Below, one piece after another: positions 51,497 to 61,082 of a stretch of 64,000 nucleotides of DNA. A program made the position numbers and the translations under genes. Below the pieces are notes generated by a model that did not search any database, was not told the DNA's origin, and was given only the letters and a program-made list of their open reading frames with translations. The stretch comes from Betaproteobacteria bacterium. Lineage in GTDB: Bacteria; Pseudomonadota; Gammaproteobacteria; Burkholderiales; WYBJ01. Location of the stretch: contig WHTS01000013.1 of assembly GCA_009377585.1 (NCBI GenBank), positions 1 through 64,000 on the forward strand. The letters run 5' to 3'. The first letter of the stretch is position 1, and the number at the start of each line of letters is the position of its first letter.

Positions 51497-52738
51497 TCAG
51501 CGACGCGGCACGATCTTCCACAGCTCGCCGTCCGATTCGTCGGTCACCACGTAGAGCGCGCCGTCGGGTCCCTGGCGAACGTCCCGCACGCGCTGGCCGC
51601 GCTCGGCCAGCAGATGCTCTTCGCCGCGCACCCGATTGCCTTCGATCACGAGCCGTACCAGGCGGCGCTCCTTGAGCGCGCCGATGAAAAGACTGTCCTT
51701 CCAGGCCGGGAACAGGCTGCCCGTGTAGAACTGCGCGCCGGAAGGCGCGATCACCGGGTCCCAGTAATAGCTTGGCTGCTCAAAGCCCGGCCGGTCCGGG
51801 ACCGAGCCGGTGATCGGCTGTCCGGAATATTCGCGCCCGTAGGCCACTACCGGCCAGCCGTAGTTCTCGCCCTTGACGATGAGGTTGAGCTCGTCGCCAC
51901 CGCGTGCGCCGTGCTCCACCACCCAGAGCCTGCCCTTCGAATCGAATGCCGCCGCCTGGACATTGCGATGTCCCAGCGACCAGATCTCGGGCAGCGCATC
52001 CGGCTTGGCGACGAACGGATTGTCCTTCGGCGCCGAGCCGTCCGGCTGGATGCGCATGACCTTGCCGAGATGGCTGTCGAGCTGCTGGGCATACTTGCGC
52101 ATCGCCGTGACCGAGCGTTCGCCCGTGGTGACGTAGAGCCTGCCGTCGGGCCCGAATGCAAGCCGCGAGCCGTAGTGCATCGTGCCGTCATAGGTCGGAA
52201 GCACGCGGAAGATGACGCCCACCTGCTCCAGGCTGCGGCGGTCCGCGGACAGAACGCCTCGCGCCACACTGGTGCCGTTGCCGCCCTCGCGCGCTTCGGA
52301 GAAGCTGAGGTAAATCGTCCGATCGGATTCGAATTGCGGGCTCAAGGCCGCATCGAGCAGACCACCCTGCCCGCGCGCGTCGACCTTCGGCACGCCCGCG
52401 ATCGGCGCTCCGAGCTCGCCCTCGGCGCTCACGATGCGCAGGCGCCCCGTCTTCTCCGTGACCAGGACGTCACCGCCGGGCAGCGGCTCGACGGCCCAGG
52501 GCTGAACCAGTCCCTTGGCCAGCACGACAACCTCGAACGCGACGTTCGACTTCGCTGCGCAGGTGCGTGTCTGACCCACGAAGGCGGGCTTCTGTTCGGA
52601 GGCGTTCGCCGGGCGCGTCTCCAGTGATGGACAGGCACCGGGGCGCGCCGGCGCGCCCACAGCCGGCGTCTGCACTGCCGCCTGCGCGGCAAGCAGCAGC
52701 ACGATCGATACCGATAGCATTCGCATGAGAGTTCGCAT
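51497..52738 (-). CDS. PQQ-dependent sugar dehydrogenase (soluble aldose type)
   Basis: A 413-residue secreted beta-propeller of the glucose/sorbosone dehydrogenase family. The signal peptide is MLSVSIVLLLAAQAAVQ. The body shows the family motifs GLVQPWAVEPLPGGDVLVTE, GQGGLLDAALSPQF, NGTSVARGVL, GSRLAFGPDGRLYVTTGER, HLGKVMRIQPDG, SLGHRNVQAAAFD and VVEHGARGGDELNLI, which shape the PQQ and Ca sites. It should oxidise an aldose in the periplasm using PQQ. No pqq genes are nearby. It is upstream of the efflux array on the same strand with 217 bp between. Confidence 0.92.
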   Translation of the reverse strand: MRTLMRMLSVSIVLLLAAQAAVQTPAVGAPARPGACPSLETRPANASEQKPAFVGQTRTCAAKSNVAFEVVVLAKGLVQPWAVEPLPGGDVLVTEKTGRLRIVSAEGELGAPIAGVPKVDARGQGGLLDAALSPQFESDRTIYLSFSEAREGGNGTSVARGVLSADRRSLEQVGVIFRVLPTYDGTMHYGSRLAFGPDGRLYVTTGERSVTAMRKYAQQLDSHLGKVMRIQPDGSAPKDNPFVAKPDALPEIWSLGHRNVQAAAFDSKGRLWVVEHGARGGDELNLIVKGENYGWPVVAYGREYSGQPITGSVPDRPGFEQPSYYWDPVIAPSGAQFYTGSLFPAWKDSLFIGALKERRLVRLVIEGNRVRGEEHLLAERGQRVRDVRQGPDGALYVVTDESDGELWKIVPRR

Positions 52739-52840
52739 GCTCCGAGGTGTGTTCCCTTTTTTCCCTCACCTGCAGTGCGCGCATCGGCATGCAGGCCGAT
52801 GCCGTTCGGCCGGCGCGAACCATGGTTCGCGAAACACCGG

Positions 52841-53010
52841 CCTCACCCCCCAGCCCCTCTCCCGGAGGGAGAGGGGAGCTTGCCACTGCGTTCGCATTAG
52901 GGTGTGCATGGCTTCGAGCCGGCGTGTTTATCGAGATCTTCAAGCGGATAGCAAACCGAGCTCTGGAACTCCCCTCTCCCCCTGGGAGAGGGGCTGGGGG
53001 TGAGGGATGG
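52841..53010. repeat. Inverted pair of CCCCTCTCCC hairpins between PQQ dehydrogenase and P-type ATPase
   Basis: The 350-bp gap 52739-53088 contains no gene. Hairpin A: 52854-52863 with 52867-52876 (loop GGA), preceded by CTCACCCCCCAG. Hairpin B: 52971-52980 with 52984-52993 (loop CCT), followed by CTGGGGGTGAGG. The two are reverse complements of each other about 100 bp apart, so the gap can also fold as one long stem. REP/BIME-like. Confidence 0.85.
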
Positions 53011-53088
53011 AACGCACGACTGCCGCAATAAGCGTACCGCCTGACCGGACGGCTGTCTTCCCGCCTTCGACGCGCGCGCGAGAACAAT

Positions 53089-55309
53089 TTACCGTTTCGA
53101 GGTCAGCAGCCGCCACACGAGCTTGCGCAACTCGCTCGTCCAAAGCACCAGGCTGCCCATGGCGGCACAGAGCAGCCATTGCTCGAGCGTGAGCGGCACG
53201 GTGCCGAACGCGATGTTGAGAAAGCCCACGTTGACCACCGCCACTTGCAGCAGCAGCGAAAGCGCGATGGCGCCCCACAGCCAGTGATTCGCGAACATGC
53301 CGTGGAACGCGCTGGCCCGCTCCGAGCGGGCGTTGAAGCAGTTGAACAGCTGCGCAAAAACGAGCACCGTGAAACCCGCGGTGCGTGCATTGTCCAACGT
53401 GCGCCCGCCTTCGATGAGTCCGCCGGGCAGGTACATGTCGAGGGTGAGCAGCGTGGCCACCGCCATGACCAGGCCCACCTCCACGACGCCGGCCCACATG
53501 CGCCCGTCGATCACGCGCTCGCTGAGCTGGCGCGGCTTGCGCGCCATGACGTCCTCGGTCTCCGGGTCCACGCCCATCGCGGCCGCAGGCGCCGAGTCGG
53601 TGATCAGGTTGATCCACAGGATCTGCGTGGCGAGCAGCGGCAGCACCAGCCCGTCGCCGCCGCCGGTCAGCCCGATCACCCCGGCGCCGACCACGCCGAG
53701 GAACACCGTCAGCACCTCGCCCATGTTCGACGACAGCAGGTAGCGCAGGAACTTGCGGATGTTGTCGAAGATGCGCCGCCCCTCGCGCACGGCAACCACG
53801 ATGGTGGCGAAGTTGTCGTCGGCGAGGATCATCTTCGCCGCCTGCTTTGTGACCTCTGTCCCGGTGACACCCATGGCGATGCCGATGTCCGCGGACTTGA
53901 GTGCCGGCGCGTCGTTCACGCCATCGCCCGTCATCGCGACGATCTGGCCGTCGGCCTGCAGCGCGTCGACGATGCGCAGCTTGTGCGCCGGCGCAACGCG
54001 CGCGTAGACCGAAACCTTGCGCACGGCTTCGCGAAACCGCGTCTCGTCCAGCGCGTCGATCTCGAGCCCGGTGAGCGCACTGGCGCCACGTTCCACGATG
54101 CCGAGGTCGGCAGCGATGCGCGCGGCCGTGCGCGGATGGTCGCCCGTGATCATGATGACCCGGATGCCCGCGCGCCGGGCATCGCGGATCGCGACCGCCG
54201 CTTCCTCGCGCGGCGGGTCGATGATGCCGACGGTCCCGACGAAGATCAGGTCGCGCTCCAGCGATGGATCGGCTGCCGTTTCCTCGCCCGGCGCGAGTGG
54301 CCGGTAGGCGACGGCGAGCGTGCGCAGGGCGTCATCGGTCAGCGCGTCGACGTCAGCCAAAATGTGCTTGCGCGCCGATTCGTCGAGCGCAACGACCTCC
54401 ATGCCCTGGCGTACACGCGTGCAGCGTTCGAGCAGCACGTCGGGCGCGCCCTTGCTGATCAGCATGCGCTCGTCGCCGTGCTCGTGATCGATGTCGATCG
54501 TCGACATCATCTTGCGCTCGGAGGTGAACGGGATCTCGCCCACGCGCTCGAAGCGCTGCGCCCGCCGCTCGGCCACGCCGAGCTTGCGCTCGGCGACCAG
54601 GAAGGCGGCCTCGGTCGGGTCGCCCTGGATCTGCCATTCGCCATGCTCGCCCTGGCGCAAGTCGGCATTTCCGGCAAGGCTGCCGCCGCTCAGCACTCAT
54701 GTTGACGCGATCGCCCAGCGCCACCGGCTCGGGCAAGGTCGCCACGTCCTTGAGCACGGCTTCGCTCTCGCCGGTGAGCGACGCTTCCTGGATGCGCAGC
54801 GCCGCGGCCTGAACGAGGCGCGCATCGGCGCCGACCGAGTCGCCCTCGCCGAGCACGAGCAGGTCGCCGCGCACGAGCTCGGCGCTGGGGATGCGCAGGG
54901 GATGGCCATCGCGGATGACCGCGGAGGTCACCGCCGTCATCCGGGCGAGCGCTGCGACCGCGCTTTCGGCCCGCGCTTCCTGCACGAAGCCGAGCACCGC
55001 GTTGACCACGACGATCAGGGCGATCACCAGCGCATCGATCGGAACGCCCTGTGCGCCTTCGATGAACCACGCGACCAGCGAAATGACGATCGCCGCCAGC
55101 AGCAGGTAGATGAGCGGATCGCGCAACTGGCCGACGAGGCGCCGCCAGGCGGGAACCGGCGGCGTCTGACGCAGCTCGTTCGGGCCGTCCTGTGCAAGTC
55201 GGCGCGCCGCCTCTGCGGAGCTCAGCCCGCGCTCGAGATCGGTGCCGAGCGCCTGCGGGTCGACGCGGGAGGGATCCGGCCGCGAGTCGGGCTGATCGGA
55301 CTCCTTCAT
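53089..55309 (-). pseudogene. P2-type cation ATPase lacking the phosphorylation domain
   Basis: From ATG 55309 the N-terminal actuator part reads cleanly (GPNELRQTPPVPAWRRLVGQ, ESAVAALARMTAVTSAVIRD, AALRIQEASLTGESEAVLKD), ending at GDRVNM. It then jumps, with a frameshift near 54694-54701, to LSGGSLAGNADLRQ and QGDPTEAAFLVAERKL. The rest is intact: KGAPDVLLERC, MITGDHPRTAARI, MTGDGVNDAPALKSADIGI and six C-terminal helices. About 190 residues are missing: the core helices with the PEGLP-type ion site and the DKTGT phosphorylation loop. Without DKTGT it cannot be a P-type ATPase. The fragment 53089-54696 begins GTGCTG. It follows the GH65 gene by 9 bp. Confidence 0.85.
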
Positions 55310-55318
55310 GGGCGGCCG

Positions 55319-58300
55319 CTACATGAAAAGCTCACCGGCTGGCGCATCGCCTTCCTCCGGTTTGCTCGAATCGAGTCGGAACACCCGGGTGCCGCCGGCG
55401 AACTCGAGCTCCTTGTTGTCGAGCGCCATGCGAATCGGTACAGGGCCGCGCTCGCGCCCGCGCACCGTCAGCGTATCGGCCGTCACGCGCAGGTCGAGCG
55501 TGTGGCCGCGATAGCGGATGCGCAGGTCGAACCGCCTGATACCGCGCGCGAGCTTGGGATCGAGCCGCAGCACATTGTTCCTCACCTCGATGCCGGTCGA
55601 CACGCGCTGCAACAGGTCGACGGTGCCCGCCATGGCGCCCAGATGAATGCCTTCGGCGGTCGTGCCGCCCTGGATGTCGCTCACGTCGCTCTGCAAAGCC
55701 TCCGCGAAGTAGCGCGTCGCGCGCAGCCGATCCGAGCGGGCCAGCACCCAGGCATGCACCACGCGCGAAAGCGTCGAGCCGTGCGAGGAGCGGCAGTCGT
55801 AGTAGGCGATATTGCGCGGAATCGTCTCGTACTCGAAAGGATAACCCAGCCGCGAAAGCAGCTCGCCGAGCGCTTCCGACGAAAACAGGTAGAACAACAT
55901 CAACACATCCGGCTGCTTCGCGAGCTTGTAGCGGTTGGCGCTGTCGTTCTCCGCCTCCAGAATCAGGTCCAGGCGCTGGATGTTGCCGTAGCGGGCGCGG
56001 TAGCGCTCCCAATCAAGCTCGGCGAGCTTCTCGTAGCCTTCGAACTGGCTGATGATGCCGCCGTCGTGAAACGGAACGAACATCCTGCGGCTGATGTCGT
56101 CCCAGCGCGCGAGCTCTTCCGGCGTGAGCGCAAGCTGCGCCATCACCTCGGCGCGGCGCATGTCGGAGAGGTGGTCGAGCACATCGAGCGCGCGGCACAG
56201 CACCCACACCGCCATGATGTTGGTATAGGCATTGTTGGACAGGCCCGGCCGCGGGGCGTCGGGGTAACCTTCGTGGAACTCGTCGGGTCCCATCACGCCG
56301 TGAATCTCGTAGCGCCCGCGCGCTTCGTTGAAGGTGGCGATACTCGACCAGAAGCGCGCAATCTCGAGGATCAGCTCGGCGCCGTGGAAATGCAGGAACT
56401 CGAGGTCGTTGCTCACCTGGTAGTACTGCCACACGTTGAAGGCGATGGCGGCCCCGACGTGGCGCTGCAGGTAGCTGTTGTCGGGCACCCAGCGCTGCGA
56501 GCGGTGATTGAGGTTGAGCTCCTGCGTCTCCTCCTGTCCGTCGCTGCCGCTCTGCCACGGAAACATCGCTCCCTCGAAACCCGCGGCCCGCGCGGCCGCG
56601 CGCGCCTCGCCCAGGCGCCGGTAGCGGTACATGAGCAGCGAGCGCGTGATCTCCGGGGTGCGGAAGTTGAGAAACGGGAAGATGAACAGCTCGTCCCAGA
56701 AGATGTGGCCCTGATAGTGCTCTCCGGTCCACCCGCGCGCGGGGACGCCGATGTCGAGACTGATCGAATTGAGCGAGGTCGCCTGCAGCAGGTGAAGTAT
56801 GTTGAGCCGCGCCAGCATCGGCACGTTCAGCTCGAAGCGGGCGCCGGCGGGCTGCATGTGCAGGTCGAAGCGCCGCCACAGCTGCCGCCAGGCGTTCGCG
56901 TGCGCGGCCGCGAGCGCCTCGAAACGGCTGGCGCGGGCCGTGGCCTTGCACGCCGCGACACCGGGCTCGGAGATGGCGCGGTCGCGCGTGGTGTACAGAC
57001 ACGCGATCTTCTCCAGCGTGAGCGTCTCGCCCTGCGCCAATGTCATTTCGAGTTCCTGGCCGATGTAGCCGGGCTCGTCGACACGCTTTCGGTGCGCGAC
57101 GATCGGTTTGTCCGCCACGAACGCCTGGGTGCGTGCCGCCACCCCGACGTGCAGATGCGACTGAGTGGTGCGCACCAGCAGGTACACCGAATCGTCGCCG
57201 AGCTGCTCCGCGGCGAGGGGCACCAGGTGCCTGTTGTTGAACCGGGAGTAGAGCTTGGCGCCCGCGTTGACCACGCGCCCATCGATTGCCGAGCGTATCG
57301 CTGCCTGCCCCGACCAATTCTCCGCCGTCAGCGACAACTCGAGCGCGGCGAGGTGCATGTCCGCCATCGACACCAGACGCCGTTCGGCCAGCGTCGTGCG
57401 CCGACCCTTGGCATCGTCGAACTGCACGCGCCGAACCAGGATGCCGCGGCGCAGGTCGAGCTCCTGCCGGTACGCGACGATCTTGACCGATCCCAGATCG
57501 AACCATGGCTCATCCGCCAGGCGAAGCTCGAGCGCCAGCCAGTTGGGCAGATTGACCAGGTCCTCGTTCTCGACCACCCGGCCGGCGATGTCGGTTCGCA
57601 TCCGGTTGTAGCCCCCGGCGAGATAGGTGCCGGGATAATGGGTCCCGTCCGCCGTTACCCAGGGCAATGCACCCCGAGTAGTGAAGTAGCCGTTGCCGAG
57701 CGCGCACAACGATTCGCGAATGCCTTCGCACTCCGGGTCGAAGCCTTCGTAGAGGAGCGTCCAGGCATCGGGCGGCTCGGCCGAAACGCGCACCTGGGCG
57801 AGATCGGCCACCACGGCGTCTGCGCCCGCATCGTGCAGCGCCTGCGCCTGGCCGTGGCGGTCCACGCCGATCACGCTGCCGAAGCCGCCGGCGCGTCCGG
57901 CAGCGACTCCGGCGATCGCATCTTCGACCACGACCGCGCGTGCGTGCTCGACGCGCAGCCGCCGCGCTCCCTCCAGGAATGCGTCCGGTGCGGGCTTTCC
58001 CTTCAAGCCCAGGCGCGTCACATCGCCGCCGTCCACGCGAATGTCGAACAGCTGCGCGATGCCCGCCGCCTCCAGCACCGCCGCGCAATTGTTGCTCGAC
58101 GACACCACCGCGGTCTTCACCTCCTGCGCGCGCAGCGCATGCACCAGCTCGATCGATGAAGGGTAAGTCTGCACACCCTGCTGCTCCAGGCGCGAGGTGA
58201 AGTACTGGTCCTTGCGGCTGCCCAGCCCGTGCACGGTGCGCGCATCGGACGAATCGTCGTCCGTGCCGAAAGGAAGCTCGATGCCGCGCGCGGCGAGGAA

Positions 58301-58564
58301 CGATTGCACGCCGTCATAGCGCGGCTTGCCGTCGACATAGCGACGATAATCGGCGTCGATATCGAACGGCGCGAACGTCTGCCCGGTATCACGACCGTAG
58401 TCTTCCAGGAACGCGTCGAACAGCTGCTTCCAGGCCGCCGCATGCACACGCGCGGTCTGCGTCAGCACGCCGTCCAGGTCGAACAGGACTGCGTCGTAAT
58501 CGCGCGGCGACAGCGTGACGGTCTGGCCGGTGCTGCTCACGCGGGTGCGAAGGGTCTCAGTCAC
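55319..58564 (-). CDS. Beta-phosphoglucomutase/GH65 disaccharide phosphorylase fusion (trehalose or kojibiose type)
   Basis: A 1081-residue bifunctional enzyme. Residues 1-255 are a HAD-family beta-phosphoglucomutase: nucleophile Asp in DAVLFDLDGVLTQTA, VKTAVVSSSNNC, KGKPAPDAFLEG and VVVEDAIAGVAAG. From about 265 the GH65 phosphorylase follows (YEGFDPECEGIRESLCALGN, GHIFWDELFIFPFLNF, GVMGPDEFHEGYPD with the general acid Glu, and HGSTLSRVVHAWVLARSD). Phosphorolysis of trehalose-like disaccharide gives beta-glucose 1-phosphate, which the other domain turns into glucose 6-phosphate. Start GTG 58564 overlaps the aldo/keto reductase stop by 8 bp. The disaccharide is most likely trehalose; kojibiose is an alternative. 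Confidence 0.93.
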   Translation of the reverse strand: MTETLRTRVSSTGQTVTLSPRDYDAVLFDLDGVLTQTARVHAAAWKQLFDAFLEDYGRDTGQTFAPFDIDADYRRYVDGKPRYDGVQSFLAARGIELPFGTDDDSSDARTVHGLGSRKDQYFTSRLEQQGVQTYPSSIELVHALRAQEVKTAVVSSSNNCAAVLEAAGIAQLFDIRVDGGDVTRLGLKGKPAPDAFLEGARRLRVEHARAVVVEDAIAGVAAGRAGGFGSVIGVDRHGQAQALHDAGADAVVADLAQVRVSAEPPDAWTLLYEGFDPECEGIRESLCALGNGYFTTRGALPWVTADGTHYPGTYLAGGYNRMRTDIAGRVVENEDLVNLPNWLALELRLADEPWFDLGSVKIVAYRQELDLRRGILVRRVQFDDAKGRRTTLAERRLVSMADMHLAALELSLTAENWSGQAAIRSAIDGRVVNAGAKLYSRFNNRHLVPLAAEQLGDDSVYLLVRTTQSHLHVGVAARTQAFVADKPIVAHRKRVDEPGYIGQELEMTLAQGETLTLEKIACLYTTRDRAISEPGVAACKATARASRFEALAAAHANAWRQLWRRFDLHMQPAGARFELNVPMLARLNILHLLQATSLNSISLDIGVPARGWTGEHYQGHIFWDELFIFPFLNFRTPEITRSLLMYRYRRLGEARAAARAAGFEGAMFPWQSGSDGQEETQELNLNHRSQRWVPDNSYLQRHVGAAIAFNVWQYYQVSNDLEFLHFHGAELILEIARFWSSIATFNEARGRYEIHGVMGPDEFHEGYPDAPRPGLSNNAYTNIMAVWVLCRALDVLDHLSDMRRAEVMAQLALTPEELARWDDISRRMFVPFHDGGIISQFEGYEKLAELDWERYRARYGNIQRLDLILEAENDSANRYKLAKQPDVLMLFYLFSSEALGELLSRLGYPFEYETIPRNIAYYDCRSSHGSTLSRVVHAWVLARSDRLRATRYFAEALQSDVSDIQGGTTAEGIHLGAMAGTVDLLQRVSTGIEVRNNVLRLDPKLARGIRRFDLRIRYRGHTLDLRVTADTLTVRGRERGPVPIRMALDNKELEFAGGTRVFRLDSSKPEEGDAPAGELFM

Positions 58565-59492
58565 TGGCTGCGGTGAGGCGGTCGATTTCTTCCGGCGCCA
58601 GCGTGAGCTCGGTCGCGCGCACGAGGCTCTCGAGCTGCTCGATGCTGGTCGCGCTGGCGATCGGCGCGGTCACGCCTTTTCGTGCGATCAGCCAGGCGAG
58701 CGCCACTTCGGCCGGTTTGGCTGCGTGTGCCCGCGCCACCTCGTCGAGCGCGGCAAGGATGCGAACGCCGCGTGCATCGAGATGGCGCCGCACGCCCGCG
58801 CCGCGCACGCTCAGATTTAGATCGGCGCTCGAGCGATACTTCCCGGAGAGAAATCCGGAAGCCAGACTGTAGTAGGTAATGACTCCTATCCCTTCGGCGA
58901 TACACAGATCGCGCAGCGCTCCCTCGTAGCCGCTTCGATCGTACAGGTTGTATTCGGGCTGCTGCACTTCGAACCGGGGTAGGCCCTGGCCCGCGGCGAC
59001 ATCGAGCGCCTGACGCAGTTGCGCGGCCGAGTCGTTGGACGAGCCGATCACGCGCACCTTCCCCTGCCGCATGAGCTGCTCGAATGCGCGCAAGGTCTCG
59101 TCGATCGGCGTGCGTGGATCGGGCTTGTGGGCGAGGTAGACGTCGATGCGGTCGGTGCGCAAGCGCTTGAGCGATGCTTCCGCCGCCTCGAGCACGCGCT
59201 TGCCGGCCAGTCCCTTGTCGGAGCCCGCCTTGGTGATGATGACGACCTGGTCCCTGCGCCGTGGCGAGGCGGCTAGCCATTCGCCGATGATCGTTTCGGA
59301 CTCGCCGCCCTGATTGCCCGGGACCCAGCGCGAATACACGTCGGCGGTATCGATGGCATCGAGGCCCGCTGCGACGAAGCGATCGAGCAGTGCATGCGAG
59401 GTCGCCTTGTCCGCCGTCCAGCCGAAGACGTTGCCGCCGAAAACCAGCGGCGCGATCTCGATGCCGCTGCGGCCGAGAGGTCGTCTGTTCAT
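58557..59492 (-). CDS. Aldo/keto reductase
   Basis: A 311-residue NADPH-dependent AKR of the YajO/general stress type. The catalytic tetrad can be read: Asp and Tyr in DAIDTADVYSRWVPG, Lys in VVIITKAGSD, His in VYLAHKPDPR. The cofactor loop is YYSLASGFLSGKY. ATG 59492 follows GGAAGGAATTG; a longer frame to 59702 would overlap the cydA region and lacks a site. The last 8 bp overlap the GH65 fusion. Its place in that operon suggests reduction of a sugar or stress carbonyl. Substrate unknown. Confidence 0.93.
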   Translation of the reverse strand: MNRRPLGRSGIEIAPLVFGGNVFGWTADKATSHALLDRFVAAGLDAIDTADVYSRWVPGNQGGESETIIGEWLAASPRRRDQVVIITKAGSDKGLAGKRVLEAAEASLKRLRTDRIDVYLAHKPDPRTPIDETLRAFEQLMRQGKVRVIGSSNDSAAQLRQALDVAAGQGLPRFEVQQPEYNLYDRSGYEGALRDLCIAEGIGVITYYSLASGFLSGKYRSSADLNLSVRGAGVRRHLDARGVRILAALDEVARAHAAKPAEVALAWLIARKGVTAPIASATSIEQLESLVRATELTLAPEEIDRLTAASD

Positions 59493-59639
59493 GACAATTC
59501 CTTCCTGCAATTCGATGCGCAACAAGTTTTCGGAGCAGGCACATCGTATGCCCGAGGCCGCGGTTTCATTCCTGCCGATGGATGCTTGCCTTGGGTTTAT
59601 CATCGATCGCGCGCTTCCTGTAAAGGGTCGGAGTCGATC

Positions 59640-61082
59640 ATGCCGGAGTTCGATGCGCTTCTTTTGGCCCGCATCCAGTTCGCGTTCACGATCTCGTTCC
59701 ACATCATTTTTCCGGCGCTGACGATCGGGCTGGCGAGCTACCTAGCCGTGCTCGAAGGCCGCTGGCTCGTCACGAAGAACGAGGTCTACCGCGACCTCTA
59801 TCACTTCTGGCTCAAGATCTTCGCCGTGGCGTTCGGCATGGGGGTCGTGTCGGGCATCGTGATGGCATACCAGTTCGGCACCAACTGGAGCGAATTCTCG
59901 CGCGTCGCCGGCGGCATCGTCGGGCCGCTGCTCGCATACGAAGTGCTGACGGCATTCTTTCTCGAAGCGGGATTTCTCGGTGTGATGCTGTTCGGCTGGA
60001 ACCGGGTCGGTCCGGGGCTGCACTTTCTGGCGACCGTCATGGTGGCGCTGGGATCGGTCGTGTCCGCGTTCTGGATCCTCGCCTCGAACAGCTGGATGCA
60101 CACGCCGCAGGGCCACGCGATCGTCGACGGCGTGGTCGTTCCGGTCGACTGGCTGCAAGTGATCTTCAATCCTTCGTTCCCGTTCCGGTTCACGCACATG
60201 GTGACCGCGGCCTATCTCGCCACGGCGCTCGTCGTCGGCGCAGCCGCGGCCTGGCACCTGCTCAGAGGCGACGACACCGCGCCGGTGCGAAAGATGTTCT
60301 CCATGGCGATGTGGATGATCTTCTGCACCGCCCCCATTCAGGCTGTGATCGGCGACTTCCACGGCCTCAACACGCTCGAGCATCAGCCGGCCAAGCTCGC
60401 GGCGATCGAGGGCCACTGGCAGAACCGGCCCGGGGAAGGGGTGCCGCTCATCCTCGTCGGCTGGCCGGACATGGCGCGCGAGCAGACACGCTTCGCGCTG
60501 GAGGTACCCAATCTGGGAAGTCTCATCCTCACGCACACCTGGGACGGACAATTCCCCGGGCTGAAGGAATTTCCCCCCGAGGATCGTCCCAACTCGACCA
60601 TCGTGTTCTGGACCTTCCGCGTGATGGTCGGGCTGGGGGTGCTCATGATCACGCTCGGCCTGTGGAGCGTTTGCCTCCGCCGGGGCGGGCGGCTGTATCG
60701 CTCACGCGCGTTCCTGCGCTTTGCGACATGGATGGGAAGCGCCGGGCTCGTCGCCATCCTCGCCGGCTGGTTCACCACCGAGATCGGGCGCCAGCCGTGG
60801 CTGGTGTACGGCATGATGCGCACGGCCCAGGGTGTATCGGCACACGGCGCCGGTCAGGTCGGCCTGACGCTCGCCTTGTTCGTCATCGTTTATTTCGTCG
60901 TGTTTGGCGCCGGGACGATCTACGCGCTCCGGCTCATCCGGCATGGGCCTAAATTGCACGAGGGCGAGACGCCGGTACTGGGCGGGCCGGGCCAGCCGCG
61001 TCAGGCCATGCGGCCGCTCTCAGCGGCCGCTGCAGACCCCGATGCGCCATCGTCGCGCGATCCCGGCATGGAGACTACGTGA
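59640..61082 (+). CDS. cydA: Cytochrome bd-type quinol oxidase subunit I
   Basis: A 480-residue subunit I of the short-Q-loop (CioA-like) class. His21 in FTISFHIIFPALTIG is the expected haem b595 ligand; a second His is in FRFTHMVTAAYL. The GWFTTEIGRQPWLVYGMMRT motif is the quinol-site signature. The Q-loop is short, from EVPNLGSLIL to FPPEDRPNSTIVFW, as in cyanide-insensitive oxidases. Oxidises ubiquinol with O2 without haem A or copper. ATG 59640 has GGAG upstream; the frame upstream to 59394 is spurious. It overlaps cydB by TGATG. Confidence 0.96.
   Translation: MPEFDALLLARIQFAFTISFHIIFPALTIGLASYLAVLEGRWLVTKNEVYRDLYHFWLKIFAVAFGMGVVSGIVMAYQFGTNWSEFSRVAGGIVGPLLAYEVLTAFFLEAGFLGVMLFGWNRVGPGLHFLATVMVALGSVVSAFWILASNSWMHTPQGHAIVDGVVVPVDWLQVIFNPSFPFRFTHMVTAAYLATALVVGAAAAWHLLRGDDTAPVRKMFSMAMWMIFCTAPIQAVIGDFHGLNTLEHQPAKLAAIEGHWQNRPGEGVPLILVGWPDMAREQTRFALEVPNLGSLILTHTWDGQFPGLKEFPPEDRPNSTIVFWTFRVMVGLGVLMITLGLWSVCLRRGGRLYRSRAFLRFATWMGSAGLVAILAGWFTTEIGRQPWLVYGMMRTAQGVSAHGAGQVGLTLALFVIVYFVVFGAGTIYALRLIRHGPKLHEGETPVLGGPGQPRQAMRPLSAAAADPDAPSSRDPGMETT

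Noticed and set aside
54491-58159. 1222-residue plus-strand frame, the longest in the window
   Set aside because: It is antisense to the GH65 fusion and the P-type ATPase, rich in His/Arg/Glu, without any recognisable domain.
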